Source of the DNA: Phycisphaerae bacterium | GTDB taxonomy: Bacteria > Planctomycetota > Phycisphaerae > Phycisphaerales > SM1A02 | Length of the DNA stretch: 47,331 bases | Assembly: GCA_016873275.1 (NCBI GenBank) | Contig: VGXO01000019.1 | Coordinates: 1-47,331, forward strand | Reading direction: 5' to 3' | Part shown: positions 27,793 to 36,059 of the stretch, piece by piece | Layout of the letters: every line of letters starts with the position of its first letter | How positions within the stretch are numbered: the stretch's first letter is position 1 | Made by a program: the position numbers and the translations under genes | The notes under the pieces: generated by a model | Database searches by the model: none | What the model was told of the DNA's origin: nothing | Seen by the model: only the letters and a program-made list of their open reading frames with translations

Positions 27793-28488
27793 ATGGCTGA
27801 ACTGCTCGACGAATCCTCCTCCATCGAGTCCGTCACCGTCGGCATCAACCGAACCTCCTCCACGGTGAAGGGCGGTCGCCGCTTCAGCTTCAGCGCGCTC
27901 GTGGTGGTCGGCGACCGCCGCGGTCGCGTGGGGCTCGGCTACCAGAAGGCGAACCAGGTGCCGCAGGCGATCGAGAAGTCGCAGAAGGAAGCCAAGCGGA
28001 AGATGCGGGGCTTCTCGATGCAGGGGCAGACCATCCCGCACGAGGTCGAGGGCCGCTTCGGCGCGTGCGGCGTCCGCCTGCTTCCGGCGTCGCCGGGCAC
28101 CGGCGTCACCGCCGGCAGCGCGGTCCGCGCGGTGCTCGAGATGCTCGGCGTGAAGGACTGCCTCACCAAGTGCTACGGCAGCTCCAACAGCGTCAACCTC
28201 GTGAAGGCGACCATGCACGCGCTCTCCAAGCTCCGCCGCCGCGACGAGATCGAGGCGCTCCGCGGGGTCGTCCTCGGCGAGAGCCAGGTGGAGTCGATGG
28301 TGCGGCGCGGCATGTCCTTCATGCCGGTCTCGAGCGGCAGCGAGCGGGCCGCGGCGCCGGTCAACACTGTGGGCGACGACCGCCGAGGTCGTGGTCCCCG
28401 CCGTGGTGGTCCGGGCGGCGGCGGTCGCCGTGGTCCGCGTGGCGGCGGGGATTCGGCGGCGGGCGGTTCCGCCGGCGGGAGCGCGTGA
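27793..28488 (+). CDS. rpsE: 30S ribosomal protein S5 with an Arg/Gly-rich tail
   Basis: Decoding-fidelity protein near the mRNA entry. The 231-aa product has the double-stranded-RNA-binding fold (GGRRFSFSALVVVGD, RGRVGLGYQKANQ) and the S5 domain (SPGTGVTAGSAVRAVLEMLGV). Normal S5 is about 165-175 aa; here residues about 190-231 form a disordered tail rich in Arg and Gly ending in Gly/Ser/Ala. An L30 gene is missing after it. Confidence 0.96.
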   Translation: MAELLDESSSIESVTVGINRTSSTVKGGRRFSFSALVVVGDRRGRVGLGYQKANQVPQAIEKSQKEAKRKMRGFSMQGQTIPHEVEGRFGACGVRLLPASPGTGVTAGSAVRAVLEMLGVKDCLTKCYGSSNSVNLVKATMHALSKLRRRDEIEALRGVVLGESQVESMVRRGMSFMPVSSGSERAAAPVNTVGDDRRGRGPRRGGPGGGGRRGPRGGGDSAAGGSAGGSA

Positions 28489-28496
28489 TCGGAGCT

Positions 28497-28512
28497 GACG
28501 GCGTGCGCCGTC
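28497..28512 (+). promoter_or_regulatory. Hairpin before the rplO ribosome binding site
   Basis: GACGGC (28497-28502) and GCCGTC (28507-28512) form a 6-bp stem with a GTGC loop, abutting the GAGAGG that serves rplO. It occupies the 40-nt gap where rpmD (L30) lies in most bacteria. Function unknown; may be incidental. Confidence 0.3.
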
Positions 28513-28528
28513 GAGAGGACCTCGAACC

Positions 28529-28999
28529 ATGATGATCCATGACATCACCGCACGGGTTGGTCGAGCGAAGACCCGCAAGCGCGTCGGTCGCGGCGAGGCG
28601 AGCGGTCTCGGCGGCACCTCGGGACGCGGTCACAAGGGCGCCAAGAGCCGCTCCGGCTACAGCCGCCGACCGAGCTACGAGGGCGGTCAGAAGCCCTTCG
28701 CGCAGCGCTTCCCGAAGCGCGGCTTCAGCAACGCCAAGTTCCGCCGCGAGTTCCACGTGGTGAACCTGAAGCTGCTCGAGGAGCGCTTCCCGTCCGGCGC
28801 CGAGGTCGACGCCGCGGCGCTCGTCGCGGCGGGAGTGATCCGCGACGCGTCGCTGCCGGTCAAGGTCCTCGGCGAGGGCGAGCTCACCAAGAAGCTCAAG
28901 GTCGTCGCCGCGCGGTTCTCCGCGACCGCCAAGAGCCGCATCGAGGCGGCGGGCGGCTCGGCGGTGGTGGCGGACGGTTCGGACTCCAAGAAGGGCTGA
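28529..28999 (+). CDS. rplO: 50S ribosomal protein L15
   Basis: Late-assembly protein of the 50S subunit. The 156-aa product has KTRKRVGRGEASGLGGTSGRGHKG, the GYSRRPSYEGGQKPFAQRFPKRGF stretch, and a C-terminal KSRIEAAGGSAVV. Starts at 28529 or 28532 are both possible; GAGG lies upstream. Next gene is secY, 14 nt on. Confidence 0.96.
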   Translation: MMIHDITARVGRAKTRKRVGRGEASGLGGTSGRGHKGAKSRSGYSRRPSYEGGQKPFAQRFPKRGFSNAKFRREFHVVNLKLLEERFPSGAEVDAAALVAAGVIRDASLPVKVLGEGELTKKLKVVAARFSATAKSRIEAAGGSAVVADGSDSKKG

Positions 29000-29013
29000 G
29001 ACCGCAACCACCC

Positions 29014-30423
29014 ATGCTGCAGGCCTTCCTCAACATCTTCCGGATCCCCGACCTGCGGAACAGGGTGCTCTTCACCCTGGGGATGATCGCCATCTACCGC
29101 ATCGGGTTCTGGATCCCCCTCGTGGGCGTCGATCAGAGCGCCCTCGTCGAGGCGGCGAAGTCCGCGGCGCGGGAGGAGACCGGCTTCGGTCGCCTCCTGC
29201 AGTTCGCATCGATCTTCTCCGGCGGCAGCCTGCAGCAGTCGACGATCTTCGGTCTCGGCATCATGCCGTACATCACCGCCTCGATCATCTTCCAGCTGCT
29301 GCAGACGGTGGTGCCGTCGCTGCAGGAGCTGAAGAAGGAGGGGGCGAGCGGCCAGCAGAAGATCACCGAGTGGACCCGCTACGCGACGGTCGGGCTCTGC
29401 TTCGTGCAGGGCGCGATGTGGCTGGGCTTCCTCCGCACGCAGGGACTCATCGCCCCGGAGTTCGCGACCGGCACGAGCCTGGTGATCTTCTACATCGCGG
29501 GCATCGCGGCGCTCACCGCGGGCAGCGTGTTCCTGATGTGGCTCGGCGAGCAGATCGACAAGTACGGGATCGGCAACGGCGTCTCGCTGATCCTCACCGC
29601 GGGCATCCTCTCGCAGCTCCCGCAGGCGATCAGCTGGGTGGCGGAGAACTTCTCGGCGAGCCAGACCCAGGACACCGCCCAGATCGGCATCCTCGGCGTC
29701 TTCTTCCTCACCGCGGCGTTCCTCTTCGTGACCGCGGGCGCCATCCTGATCACCGTCGCGCAGCGCCGCATCCCGATCCAGGCCGCCAAGCAGACCCGCG
29801 GACGCAAGGTCTTCGGGGGTCAGCGGCACTACCTGCCGCTCCGCATCAACCACGCGGGCGTGATGCCGATCATCTTCGCGAGCAGCCTGATGATCTTCCC
29901 CTCCACGATCTTCGGATGGATGGCGACGCGGGCGGGGCAGTCGGGCGACGTGGGCTGGTGGGCATCGACCTGCAACTGGCTCGCGGACAACTTCCAGATC
30001 GGCGCCTATCCCTACCTCGTCCTCGAGGTGCTGATGATCTACTTCTTCAGCTACTTCTGGACCACCGTGCAGTTCAGCCCGGAGGAGATGTCGAAGCAGC
30101 TCCGCGACAACGGCAGCTTCATCCCGGGGCTCCGCCCGGGTCCGCGTACCGCCGAGTACCTCGAGACGGTCATGGAGCGGATCACCTTCGTCGGCGCCGG
30201 GTTCCTCTCGGTGATCGCGGTGATCCCGACGATGGTCGCCGACAAGATGAACATCCCGTTCTTCGTGTCGAGCTTCCTTGGCGGCACCGGGCTCCTCATC
30301 GTGGTGAGCGTCGGGCTCGACCTCATCCAGCGGATCGAGGCGAACCTCCTCATGCGGAACTACTCCGGCTTCCTGAGCGGTCAGGACGGACGGGGACCGC
30401 GCATCCGGTCGTCGCGTGGATGA
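29014..30423 (+). CDS. secY: Protein translocase subunit SecY
   Basis: Forms the membrane channel for Sec export and membrane insertion. The 469-aa product shows ten hydrophobic segments, the early GFWIPLVGVD plug-side region, FGLGIMPYITASIIFQLL, IDKYGIGNGVSLIL and the cytoplasmic loop RGRKVFGGQRHYLPLRINHAGVMPIIFASS. It is about 30 residues longer than E. coli SecY, partly between the late helices (SGDVGWWASTCNW). The map gene overlaps its last codons. Confidence 0.97.
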   Translation: MLQAFLNIFRIPDLRNRVLFTLGMIAIYRIGFWIPLVGVDQSALVEAAKSAAREETGFGRLLQFASIFSGGSLQQSTIFGLGIMPYITASIIFQLLQTVVPSLQELKKEGASGQQKITEWTRYATVGLCFVQGAMWLGFLRTQGLIAPEFATGTSLVIFYIAGIAALTAGSVFLMWLGEQIDKYGIGNGVSLILTAGILSQLPQAISWVAENFSASQTQDTAQIGILGVFFLTAAFLFVTAGAILITVAQRRIPIQAAKQTRGRKVFGGQRHYLPLRINHAGVMPIIFASSLMIFPSTIFGWMATRAGQSGDVGWWASTCNWLADNFQIGAYPYLVLEVLMIYFFSYFWTTVQFSPEEMSKQLRDNGSFIPGLRPGPRTAEYLETVMERITFVGAGFLSVIAVIPTMVADKMNIPFFVSSFLGGTGLLIVVSVGLDLIQRIEANLLMRNYSGFLSGQDGRGPRIRSSRG

Positions 30424-31330
30424 CCTGTCGATGATCCTCCGCACCGCCGAGCCCCTCAGGTCGATCGTGGGACGTGCCCGTCCCTGCCGCCGCACGCCGG
30501 CGGAGGTCGTCGCCATCGCGGCGGCGGGAGAGGTCGTCGCCGACGCGCTCGAGGTGGCATCCGGCGCGGCCGTGCCGGGCGTCTCCACCGCCGAGCTCGC
30601 GCGGCTCGTCGCCGAGGTCCTCGAGCGATGCGGCGCCGAGGCGATCCTCCGCGAGCAGGTGACCGAGCAGGGCGAGGGATTCCCCGCGTGCTGCTGCACG
30701 AGCGTCAACGAGGTCGCGATCCACGGCGTGCCGGGCGAGCGGTCCCTCGTCGATGGCGACCTCCTCTCGATCGACGTCGCCTGCCGGCTCGAGGGCTGGT
30801 GCGCGGACGCCGCGACGACGGTGGGGGTGGGACGGCTCGACCCGAGCCGCCGCCGGCTGCTCGAGGTCGGGCGCGGCGTGCTCGCGGCGGCGATCGGAGC
30901 AGTCGTGCCCGGTCGGCGCTGGAGCGAGGTCGCGTCGATCATGCAGGACCGTGCCGAGCGGTCGGGCTTCGCGTGCCTCGCCGGGTTCTGCGGCCACGGC
31001 ATCGGTCGCTCCCTCCATGAGCTGCCCGCGGTGCCCTCGCTCGTCTCGGCGCGGCTCCTCGACCACGAGGACTTCACGCTCGTTCCGGGCATGGTCTTCA
31101 CCATCGAGCCGGTCGTGGTGCTGCAGTCCGCGGCGCCGCGCGATGGTCGGTTCGCCCGTGGGGTGGGCGCCCGCCCGAGCGGCGATGGCTGGGGCATCGA
31201 GGTCGCCTCGGGCAGTCCCTCCTGTCACTTCGAGCACACCGTGGCAGTGACCCCCACCGGCGCGGTGGTGCTCTCCAAGCCGGGAGCCGCGACCGCCGTC
31301 GCGACCCTCGCCGCGAGGAGGACCGCATGA
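30416..31330 (+). CDS. map: Methionine aminopeptidase, type I
   Basis: Removes the initiator Met from new proteins. The 304-aa product carries all five metal ligands: Asp120, Asp131, His194, Glu231 and Glu273, plus [13 protein letters not shown] with His103. It has about 25 extra N-terminal residues and an insertion of about 25 residues between Glu231 and Glu273 ([20 protein letters not shown]). The GTG at 30416 overlaps the secY stop by 8 nt; an ATG at 30431 is the alternative. Unusually adk is not between secY and map. Confidence 0.95.
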   Translation: MDDLSMILRTAEPLRSIVGRARPCRRTPAEVVAIAAAGEVVADALEVASGAAVPGVSTAELARLVAEVLERCGAEAILREQVTEQGEGFPACCCTSVNEVAIHGVPGERSLVDGDLLSIDVACRLEGWCADAATTVGVGRLDPSRRRLLEVGRGVLAAAIGAVVPGRRWSEVASIMQDRAERSGFACLAGFCGHGIGRSLHELPAVPSLVSARLLDHEDFTLVPGMVFTIEPVVVLQSAAPRDGRFARGVGARPSGDGWGIEVASGSPSCHFEHTVAVTPTGAVVLSKPGAATAVATLAARRTA

Positions 31331-31542
31331 CCAAGGAGGAGAAGATCACCCTCGAGGCCGAGGTGACCGAGGCGCTTCCCGACGCGATGTTCCGCGTGAA
31401 GCTGCCCAACAACCAGCAGATCCTCGCCTACGTGAGCGGTAAGATGAGGAAGTTCTTCATCCGGATCGTTCCGGGCGATCGGGTGACCGTCGAGCTCAGC
31501 CCGTACGACATGACCAAGGGGCGGATCATCGTCCGCCACTGA
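31327..31542 (+). CDS. infA: Translation initiation factor IF-1
   Basis: Binds the 30S A site during initiation. The 71-aa OB-fold product has [43 protein letters not shown] and KGRIIVRH, all standard. Its ATG overlaps the map stop (ATGA). Confidence 0.97.
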   Translation: MTKEEKITLEAEVTEALPDAMFRVKLPNNQQILAYVSGKMRKFFIRIVPGDRVTVELSPYDMTKGRIIVRH

Positions 31543-31595
31543 TCCGTGCATCGTTCCACGCAGCACGCCGCCGCGAGGCGGCGAGGAGTCCAGCC

Positions 31596-31712
31596 GTGAA
31601 GGTCCGCAGCAGCATCAAGCGACGCACCCTCGATTGCCAGGTGGTGATCCGCAAGGGCAAGCGATTCGTGATCAACAAGAAGAACCCCCGCCTCAAGCAG
31701 CGGCAGGGTTGA
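31596..31712 (+). CDS. rpmJ: 50S ribosomal protein L36, zinc-free form
   Basis: A 38-aa protein with [10 protein letters not shown] at the start and NPRLKQRQG at the end, clearly L36. It starts with GTG, with GGAG 8 nt upstream. Normal L36 holds zinc with three Cys and one His; here only one Cys (position 14) remains, while the other ligand positions are Thr11, Asn27 and Leu33. It lies between infA and rpsM as usual. The C-minus type matches the zinc-free S14 of the same cluster. Confidence 0.95.
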   Translation: MKVRSSIKRRTLDCQVVIRKGKRFVINKKNPRLKQRQG

Positions 31713-31734
31713 GTCCGTCCCGAGGAGCGTTTTC

Positions 31735-32112
31735 ATGCCCCGCATCGCCGGCGTCGACATCCCCGAGAAGAAGAAGATCCTGTACTCGCTGCAGTACATC
31801 CACGGCATCGGTCCGAAGTTCGCCGCGGACATCCTTGCCCAGACCGGGATCGACAAGGACCGGCGGGCGGGCGACCTGAACGACCAGGAGCTCAGCTCGA
31901 TCAACGCGGTGATCGACACCGGCTTCGTCGTCGAGGGCGCCCTGCGCCGCCAGGTCCAGCAGGACATCCAGCGGCTCAAGGACATCCGCGCCTATCGCGG
32001 CGACCGGCATCGTCGCGGGCTTCCGGTGCGCGGTCAGCGGACCCGCACCAACGCCCGCACCCGCAAGGGACGCAAGAAGACCGTCGCCGGCAAGAAGGGC
32101 GTGAAGGGCTGA
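31735..32112 (+). CDS. rpsM: 30S ribosomal protein S13
   Basis: Head protein that contacts the P-site tRNA and L5. The 125-aa product has [43 protein letters not shown] and [27 protein letters not shown] lies 8 nt before the ATG. First gene of the alpha segment together with rpmJ. Confidence 0.97.
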   Translation: MPRIAGVDIPEKKKILYSLQYIHGIGPKFAADILAQTGIDKDRRAGDLNDQELSSINAVIDTGFVVEGALRRQVQQDIQRLKDIRAYRGDRHRRGLPVRGQRTRTNARTRKGRKKTVAGKKGVKG

Positions 32113-32136
32113 TCCCGCGGCACGAGGAGCTGATCC

Positions 32137-32511
32137 ATGTCGAGCAAGAAGAAGGTCCGGAAGAACGTGCTGAAGGGAATCGCCCACGTGAAGGCGACCT
32201 ACAACAACACCCTCGTCACCATCACCGACGTGAACGGCGAGACGCTCTGCTGGGACTCCGCGGGCACCGCGGGGTTCAAGGGCGCCCGCAAGAGCACGCC
32301 CTTCGCCGCGACCCGCGCCAGCGAGCGCGTCGCCGGCAAGGCGAAGCGGTTCGGGATGCGCGAGGTCGAGGTCCGGGTCCGCGGTGCGGGTCCGGGTCGC
32401 GAGTCCGCGGTGACGGGACTCCAGGCGAACGGGCTCAAGGTCACCGCCATCGAGGATCACACCCCCATCCCGTTCAACGGGTGCCGCAGCCCCAAGAAGC
32501 GGCGAGTCTGA
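32137..32511 (+). CDS. rpsK: 30S ribosomal protein S11
   Basis: Platform protein near the mRNA exit. The 124-aa product has [34 protein letters not shown] and [15 protein letters not shown]. Normally rpsD (S4) follows, but here it is absent and a 115-nt gap leads to rpoA. Confidence 0.97.
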   Translation: MSSKKKVRKNVLKGIAHVKATYNNTLVTITDVNGETLCWDSAGTAGFKGARKSTPFAATRASERVAGKAKRFGMREVEVRVRGAGPGRESAVTGLQANGLKVTAIEDHTPIPFNGCRSPKKRRV

Positions 32512-32626
32512 CGTTCACTTCGCCTGCGACGCAGCAGGACGCCCGCGACGCCGGCAGGTCGCGAGTTCGTCCGAACGGTCGCAGGTCCTCCCCCCCAGGG
32601 TCCTGCCGGAACGAGAGAGGTCACTC

Positions 32627-33643
32627 ATGCACGTCCGTTGGCGCGGTCTCGAGCTTCCCGCGAAGGTCGAGGCGGATCCCAAGACCCTGTCCCCCACGTT
32701 CGGTCGCTTCATCGCGGAGCCCTTCGAGCGCGGCTTCGGCACCACCGTCGGCAACGGCCTGCGGCGGATCCTGCTGTCGAGCCTCGAGGGCGCGGCGATC
32801 ACCGGCATCCGGATCCAGGGCGTCGAGCACGAGTTCTCGTCGATCCCCGGGATCTACGAGGACGTCACCGACATCATCCTGAACATCAAGGGACTCATCG
32901 TGAGCATGGACTCCGACGAGCCCCGCCGCATGAAGCTCGCCGCGGAGGGACCGGGCGAGGTGACCGCCGAGCTCGTCGAGGCGGATCCCTCGATCGTGAT
33001 CCATAACCGCGAGAAGGTCATCGCGACCCTCACCGAGCCGGTCGACTTCATCGCCGAGTTCACCGTCGAGCGAGGTCGCGGCTACCGCCCGGCATCCGAC
33101 CGCAAGAACCAGGAGGATCAGGTCATCGGGGAGATCCCCATCGACGCGATCTTCTCGCCCGTGCAGCGGGTGCGGTTCCGCGTCGAGGACACCCGCGTCG
33201 GTCAGCGCACCAACTACGACCGCCTCGTGCTCGACATCTGGACCAACGGCACCGTCCGCCCGGAGATGGCGCTCGTCGAGGCCGCGAAGATCCTCCGCAA
33301 GCACCTGAATCCCTTCGTGCAGGCGGACCAGATCGGGAGCCTCACCGTCGCCCCGGAGGTCGTCGCCAAGGGCGCGCTCGATGCCGAGGTCATTCGTCGG
33401 CTCAACATGCCGGTCGGACAGCTCAACCTCTCCGTCCGCGCTGCGAACTGCCTCGAGAGCGCCCGCATCCGCACCGTCGCGGAGCTCGTCCCCAAGCAGG
33501 AGGAGGAGCTCCTCTCGATCCGCAGCTTCGGCAAGACGAGCCTCCGCGAGGTGAAGCGGAAGCTCGAGGAGCTCAACTTCGTCCTCGGCAGCCCGCTGCC
33601 CGAGGGATTCGTGGCCGAGGAGCCGCGTCGTCTGTCGTCCTGA
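32627..33643 (+). CDS. rpoA: RNA polymerase subunit alpha
   Basis: Assembles RNA polymerase and contacts activators and UP elements. The 338-aa product has the N-terminal dimerisation domain (FGRFIAEPFERGFGTTVGNGLRRILLSSLEGAAIT) and the C-terminal HhH domain (VRAANCLESARIRTVAELV, IRSFGKTSLREVKRKL). GAGG lies 8 nt before the ATG at 32627. A 115-nt leader region with weak 5-bp stems precedes it; I see no gene there. Confidence 0.97.
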   Translation: MHVRWRGLELPAKVEADPKTLSPTFGRFIAEPFERGFGTTVGNGLRRILLSSLEGAAITGIRIQGVEHEFSSIPGIYEDVTDIILNIKGLIVSMDSDEPRRMKLAAEGPGEVTAELVEADPSIVIHNREKVIATLTEPVDFIAEFTVERGRGYRPASDRKNQEDQVIGEIPIDAIFSPVQRVRFRVEDTRVGQRTNYDRLVLDIWTNGTVRPEMALVEAAKILRKHLNPFVQADQIGSLTVAPEVVAKGALDAEVIRRLNMPVGQLNLSVRAANCLESARIRTVAELVPKQEEELLSIRSFGKTSLREVKRKLEELNFVLGSPLPEGFVAEEPRRLSS

Positions 33644-33680
33644 CCGTCCGACCCGGCCCATCGGCCGAGGAGTTCGTCCC

Positions 33681-34286
33681 ATGCGTCATCGAGTCGCCGG
33701 AAAGCAGCTCAACGTCCAAAGCAACCATCGGCGGGCCATGCTCCGCAACCTCGCCGCCGGGCTCTTCGAGCACGGTCGGATCGAGACCACGATGGCGAAG
33801 GCGAAGGCGGTCCAGCCCTTCGTCGAGCGGTTGATCACCATCGCCCTGAAGGGGAACCTCGCGGCGCGTCGCCGCCTCGTCTCGCGGCTCACCGACCGCA
33901 AGGTCTTCGCCTGGGTCGCGGATCCGAACGTCCCCGACGATCGGAAGACGAGTTCCTACTTCGAGCTGCCGTCGGCGAGCGACGTGAAGTTCAACCGCTA
34001 CGGCGAGCTGAAGAAGTCGCCCCGCCTCGTGCAGCACCTCCTGACCCGGGTCGCCCCGATGTTCCGCGACCGCAAGGGCGGCTACACCCGCATCGTGAAG
34101 CTCGGCACCCATCGCTTCGGCGACGGCACCGACCTCGTGATGCTCGAACTCGTCGGCAAGGAGGAGGGACCCCAGATCGGCGGCGGCGGGACCTCCCGAC
34201 GCCGGACGATCGCCAAGGGTCGGACCGCCTACGCGGCGAAGGTCCTCGCGGCACGCGGCAAGGCGGAGGCGCCCTCCGCGGGCTGA
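33681..34286 (+). CDS. rplQ: 50S ribosomal protein L17, enlarged
   Basis: Lies at the tunnel exit. The N-terminal part MRHRVAGKQLNVQSNHRRAM and the segment FRDRKGGYTRIVKLGTHRFGD are typical. The 201-aa length exceeds the usual 115-130: about 35 residues are inserted around positions 72-108 (WVADPNVPDDRKTSSYFELP) and about 40 are added at the C-terminus (GGGGTSRRRTIAKG and after). Last gene of the block. Confidence 0.96.
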   Translation: MRHRVAGKQLNVQSNHRRAMLRNLAAGLFEHGRIETTMAKAKAVQPFVERLITIALKGNLAARRRLVSRLTDRKVFAWVADPNVPDDRKTSSYFELPSASDVKFNRYGELKKSPRLVQHLLTRVAPMFRDRKGGYTRIVKLGTHRFGDGTDLVMLELVGKEEGPQIGGGGTSRRRTIAKGRTAYAAKVLAARGKAEAPSAG

Positions 34287-34312
34287 GCCGTCGGTCCAGC
34301 ATCGCCTTTCTT

Positions 34313-34351
34313 CGGCGGCGGAGCCTTCGGGCCCCGCCGCCGTTCGTTCTT
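34313..34351 (+). terminator. Rho-independent terminator of the ribosomal block
   Basis: CGGCGGCGGAGCC (34313-34325) pairs with GGCCCCGCCGCCG (34330-34342) with one A-C mismatch, closed by the very stable C(UUCG)G tetraloop and followed by TTCGTTCTT. It begins 27 nt after the rplQ stop and is the strongest terminator I see in the window. Confidence 0.85.
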
Positions 34352-34356
34352 GACCA

Positions 34357-34375
34357 AGGGTCGCGCCCCGACCCT
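34357..34375 (+). terminator. Second hairpin behind the main terminator
   Basis: AGGGTCG (34357-34363) and CGACCCT (34369-34375) make a perfect 7-bp stem with loop CGCCC, 15 nt after the first hairpin. It could be a back-up terminator or protect RNA ends. No T-run follows. Confidence 0.4.
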
Positions 34376-34452
34376 CGCTCTTCGCCGAACCCGACCTCGC
34401 CTCGGACCGATACACCCCGGAGATCGGATCCTCCGCCCCCAGGGAGCCACCC

Positions 34453-35043
34453 GTGAACAAGACAAGCTGCACCACCGCCCGGCAGTACCTCGACGGGCTC
34501 GCCTCGCTTCTCGGACGCCTCGATGCCGCCGCGATCGACCGGTTGACCGAGATGGTGCATCAGCGGTGGGAGGTGGACAAGCAGGTCCTCGTCATCGGAA
34601 ACGGCGGGAGCGCCTCGACCGCCTCGCACTACGTCACCGACCTCGTCAAGACCGCCTCGGTGCCGGGCACGCGGCGGCTTCGATCGTTGAGCCTCAGCGA
34701 CAACCCGGGACTCACCACCGCGATCGGCAACGACATCGCCTACGAGGACACCTTCCTCTTCCCGCTCGAGGCGTACGGTCGCGACGGCGACCTCCTCATC
34801 GCGATCAGCGGCTCCGGGAACTCGCCGAACATCGTCAAGGCAGTCCGCTTCGCGAAGGAGCATGGGATCGAGGTCGCGGCGCTCACCGGCTTCGACGGCG
34901 GGGCGATCGGTCGCATGGCGGACCTCCACGTGAACGTGCCCAGCGACAACTACGGGCTCGTCGAGGACCTGCACCTCTCGATCGGGCACATGATCGGTCA
35001 GGGGCTCCGGGCGCGGATCGCCCGCTCGCACGTCCGGGCGTGA
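34453..35043 (+). CDS. GmhA-like SIS-domain phosphosugar isomerase
   Basis: A 196-aa SIS protein of the phosphoheptose isomerase type, which converts sedoheptulose-7-phosphate to glycero-manno-heptose-7-phosphate. Visible are GNGGSASTASHY (49-60), LSDNPGLTTAIGND (81-94), ISGSGNSPNIVKA (118-130) and VEDLHLSIGHMI with Glu171, His174 and His179 in the area of the catalytic His. The residue equal to the catalytic Glu of E. coli GmhA appears to be Asp63. A related role on another sugar phosphate is possible. The start is GTG with GGGAG 7 nt upstream. It heads a unit with two glycosyltransferases. Confidence 0.85.
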   Translation: MNKTSCTTARQYLDGLASLLGRLDAAAIDRLTEMVHQRWEVDKQVLVIGNGGSASTASHYVTDLVKTASVPGTRRLRSLSLSDNPGLTTAIGNDIAYEDTFLFPLEAYGRDGDLLIAISGSGNSPNIVKAVRFAKEHGIEVAALTGFDGGAIGRMADLHVNVPSDNYGLVEDLHLSIGHMIGQGLRARIARSHVRA

Positions 35044-35060
35044 CCGCGAGGAGGAACGCC

Positions 35061-36059
35061 GTGCCCATCGCAGACCGAGCCGGACGCCGCATCGTCGTCG
35101 TCACGCCCGCCCGCAACGAGACGGAGTTCGCCCGCCGCACCCTCGACAGCATGGTCGCGCAGACGCTGCGCCCCGCGAAGTGGGTGATCGTCGACGATGG
35201 CTCGACCGACGAGACCCCCGCGATCCTCGCGGAGTACGCCGCCAAGCATCCATGGATCGAGGTGGTGACGCGACGCGACCGCGGCGTGCGGAGCGTCGGT
35301 CCGGGCGTCATCGAGGCGTTCTACGCCGGGCTCGACCGGTGCAACCTCGACGAGTTCGACTACGTCTGCAAGCTCGACCTCGACCTCGACCTGCCTCCCG
35401 GATACTTCGAGGGGCTCGTCGCCGCGATGGATGCCGACCCTCGACTCGGCACCTGCAGCGGCAAGGCGTGGTACCCCGATCCGGCGTCGGGGGAGCTCGT
35501 GATGGAGCTGATCGGCGACGAGATGTCGGTCGGCGCGAGCAAGTTCTTCCGCATGACCTGCTTCCGGCAGATCGGCGGCTTCGCCCGGCAGGTGATGTGG
35601 GACGGCATCGACTGCCACCGCTGCCGCATGCTCGGCTGGAAGGTGCGGAGCTTCCGGGACGAGTCGCTGCGCTTCCTCCACCTGCGACCGATGGGCTCGA
35701 GCCATCGTGGCATCCTGCACGGTCGGGCCCGGCACGGACATGGGCAGTACCTCATGGGCACCAGCCCGGTCTACATGCTCGTGAGCGTCGGCTACCGCCT
35801 CTTCAGCCCGCCCTTCGTCGTCGGCGGTCTGGCGACGCTCTGGGGCTATCTCGCGGCGTGCGCGACCCGACCGCATCGGACGGTGGACGGAGAGTTCCGC
35901 CGCTTCCTCCGCCGCTACCAGTGGATGGCGCTGCGTCGCGGCAAGCTCAAGGCGGCGGAGGCGATCGAGGCGGAGATGGCGTCCCGTTGGGACGTGCGGC
36001 GACCGAACCTTCCGGCGCACGCGGCGCCGCGACCGGCGTCGCTCGCGACCTCTGGATGA
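35061..36059 (+). CDS. GT2 family glycosyltransferase
   Basis: A 332-aa GT-A enzyme, with VVVTPARNETEF (12-23), VIVDDGSTDET (42-52), KLDLDLDLPPGYF (104-116, metal-binding DxD region) and FRQIGGFARQVMWDGID (168-184). Residues about 238-268 are hydrophobic (VYMLVSVGYRLFSPPFVVGG and on) and may be a membrane hairpin. The donor and acceptor are unknown. The GTG start has AGGAGG 7-8 nt upstream. It is 17 nt after the isomerase and its stop overlaps the next gene (ATGA). Confidence 0.87.
   Translation: MPIADRAGRRIVVVTPARNETEFARRTLDSMVAQTLRPAKWVIVDDGSTDETPAILAEYAAKHPWIEVVTRRDRGVRSVGPGVIEAFYAGLDRCNLDEFDYVCKLDLDLDLPPGYFEGLVAAMDADPRLGTCSGKAWYPDPASGELVMELIGDEMSVGASKFFRMTCFRQIGGFARQVMWDGIDCHRCRMLGWKVRSFRDESLRFLHLRPMGSSHRGILHGRARHGHGQYLMGTSPVYMLVSVGYRLFSPPFVVGGLATLWGYLAACATRPHRTVDGEFRRFLRRYQWMALRRGKLKAAEAIEAEMASRWDVRRPNLPAHAAPRPASLATSG

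Noticed and set aside
32512-32626. Gap between rpsK and rpoA examined for a shifted rpsD or regulatory hairpin
   Set aside because: No S4-like reading frame and only short stems; reported as empty.
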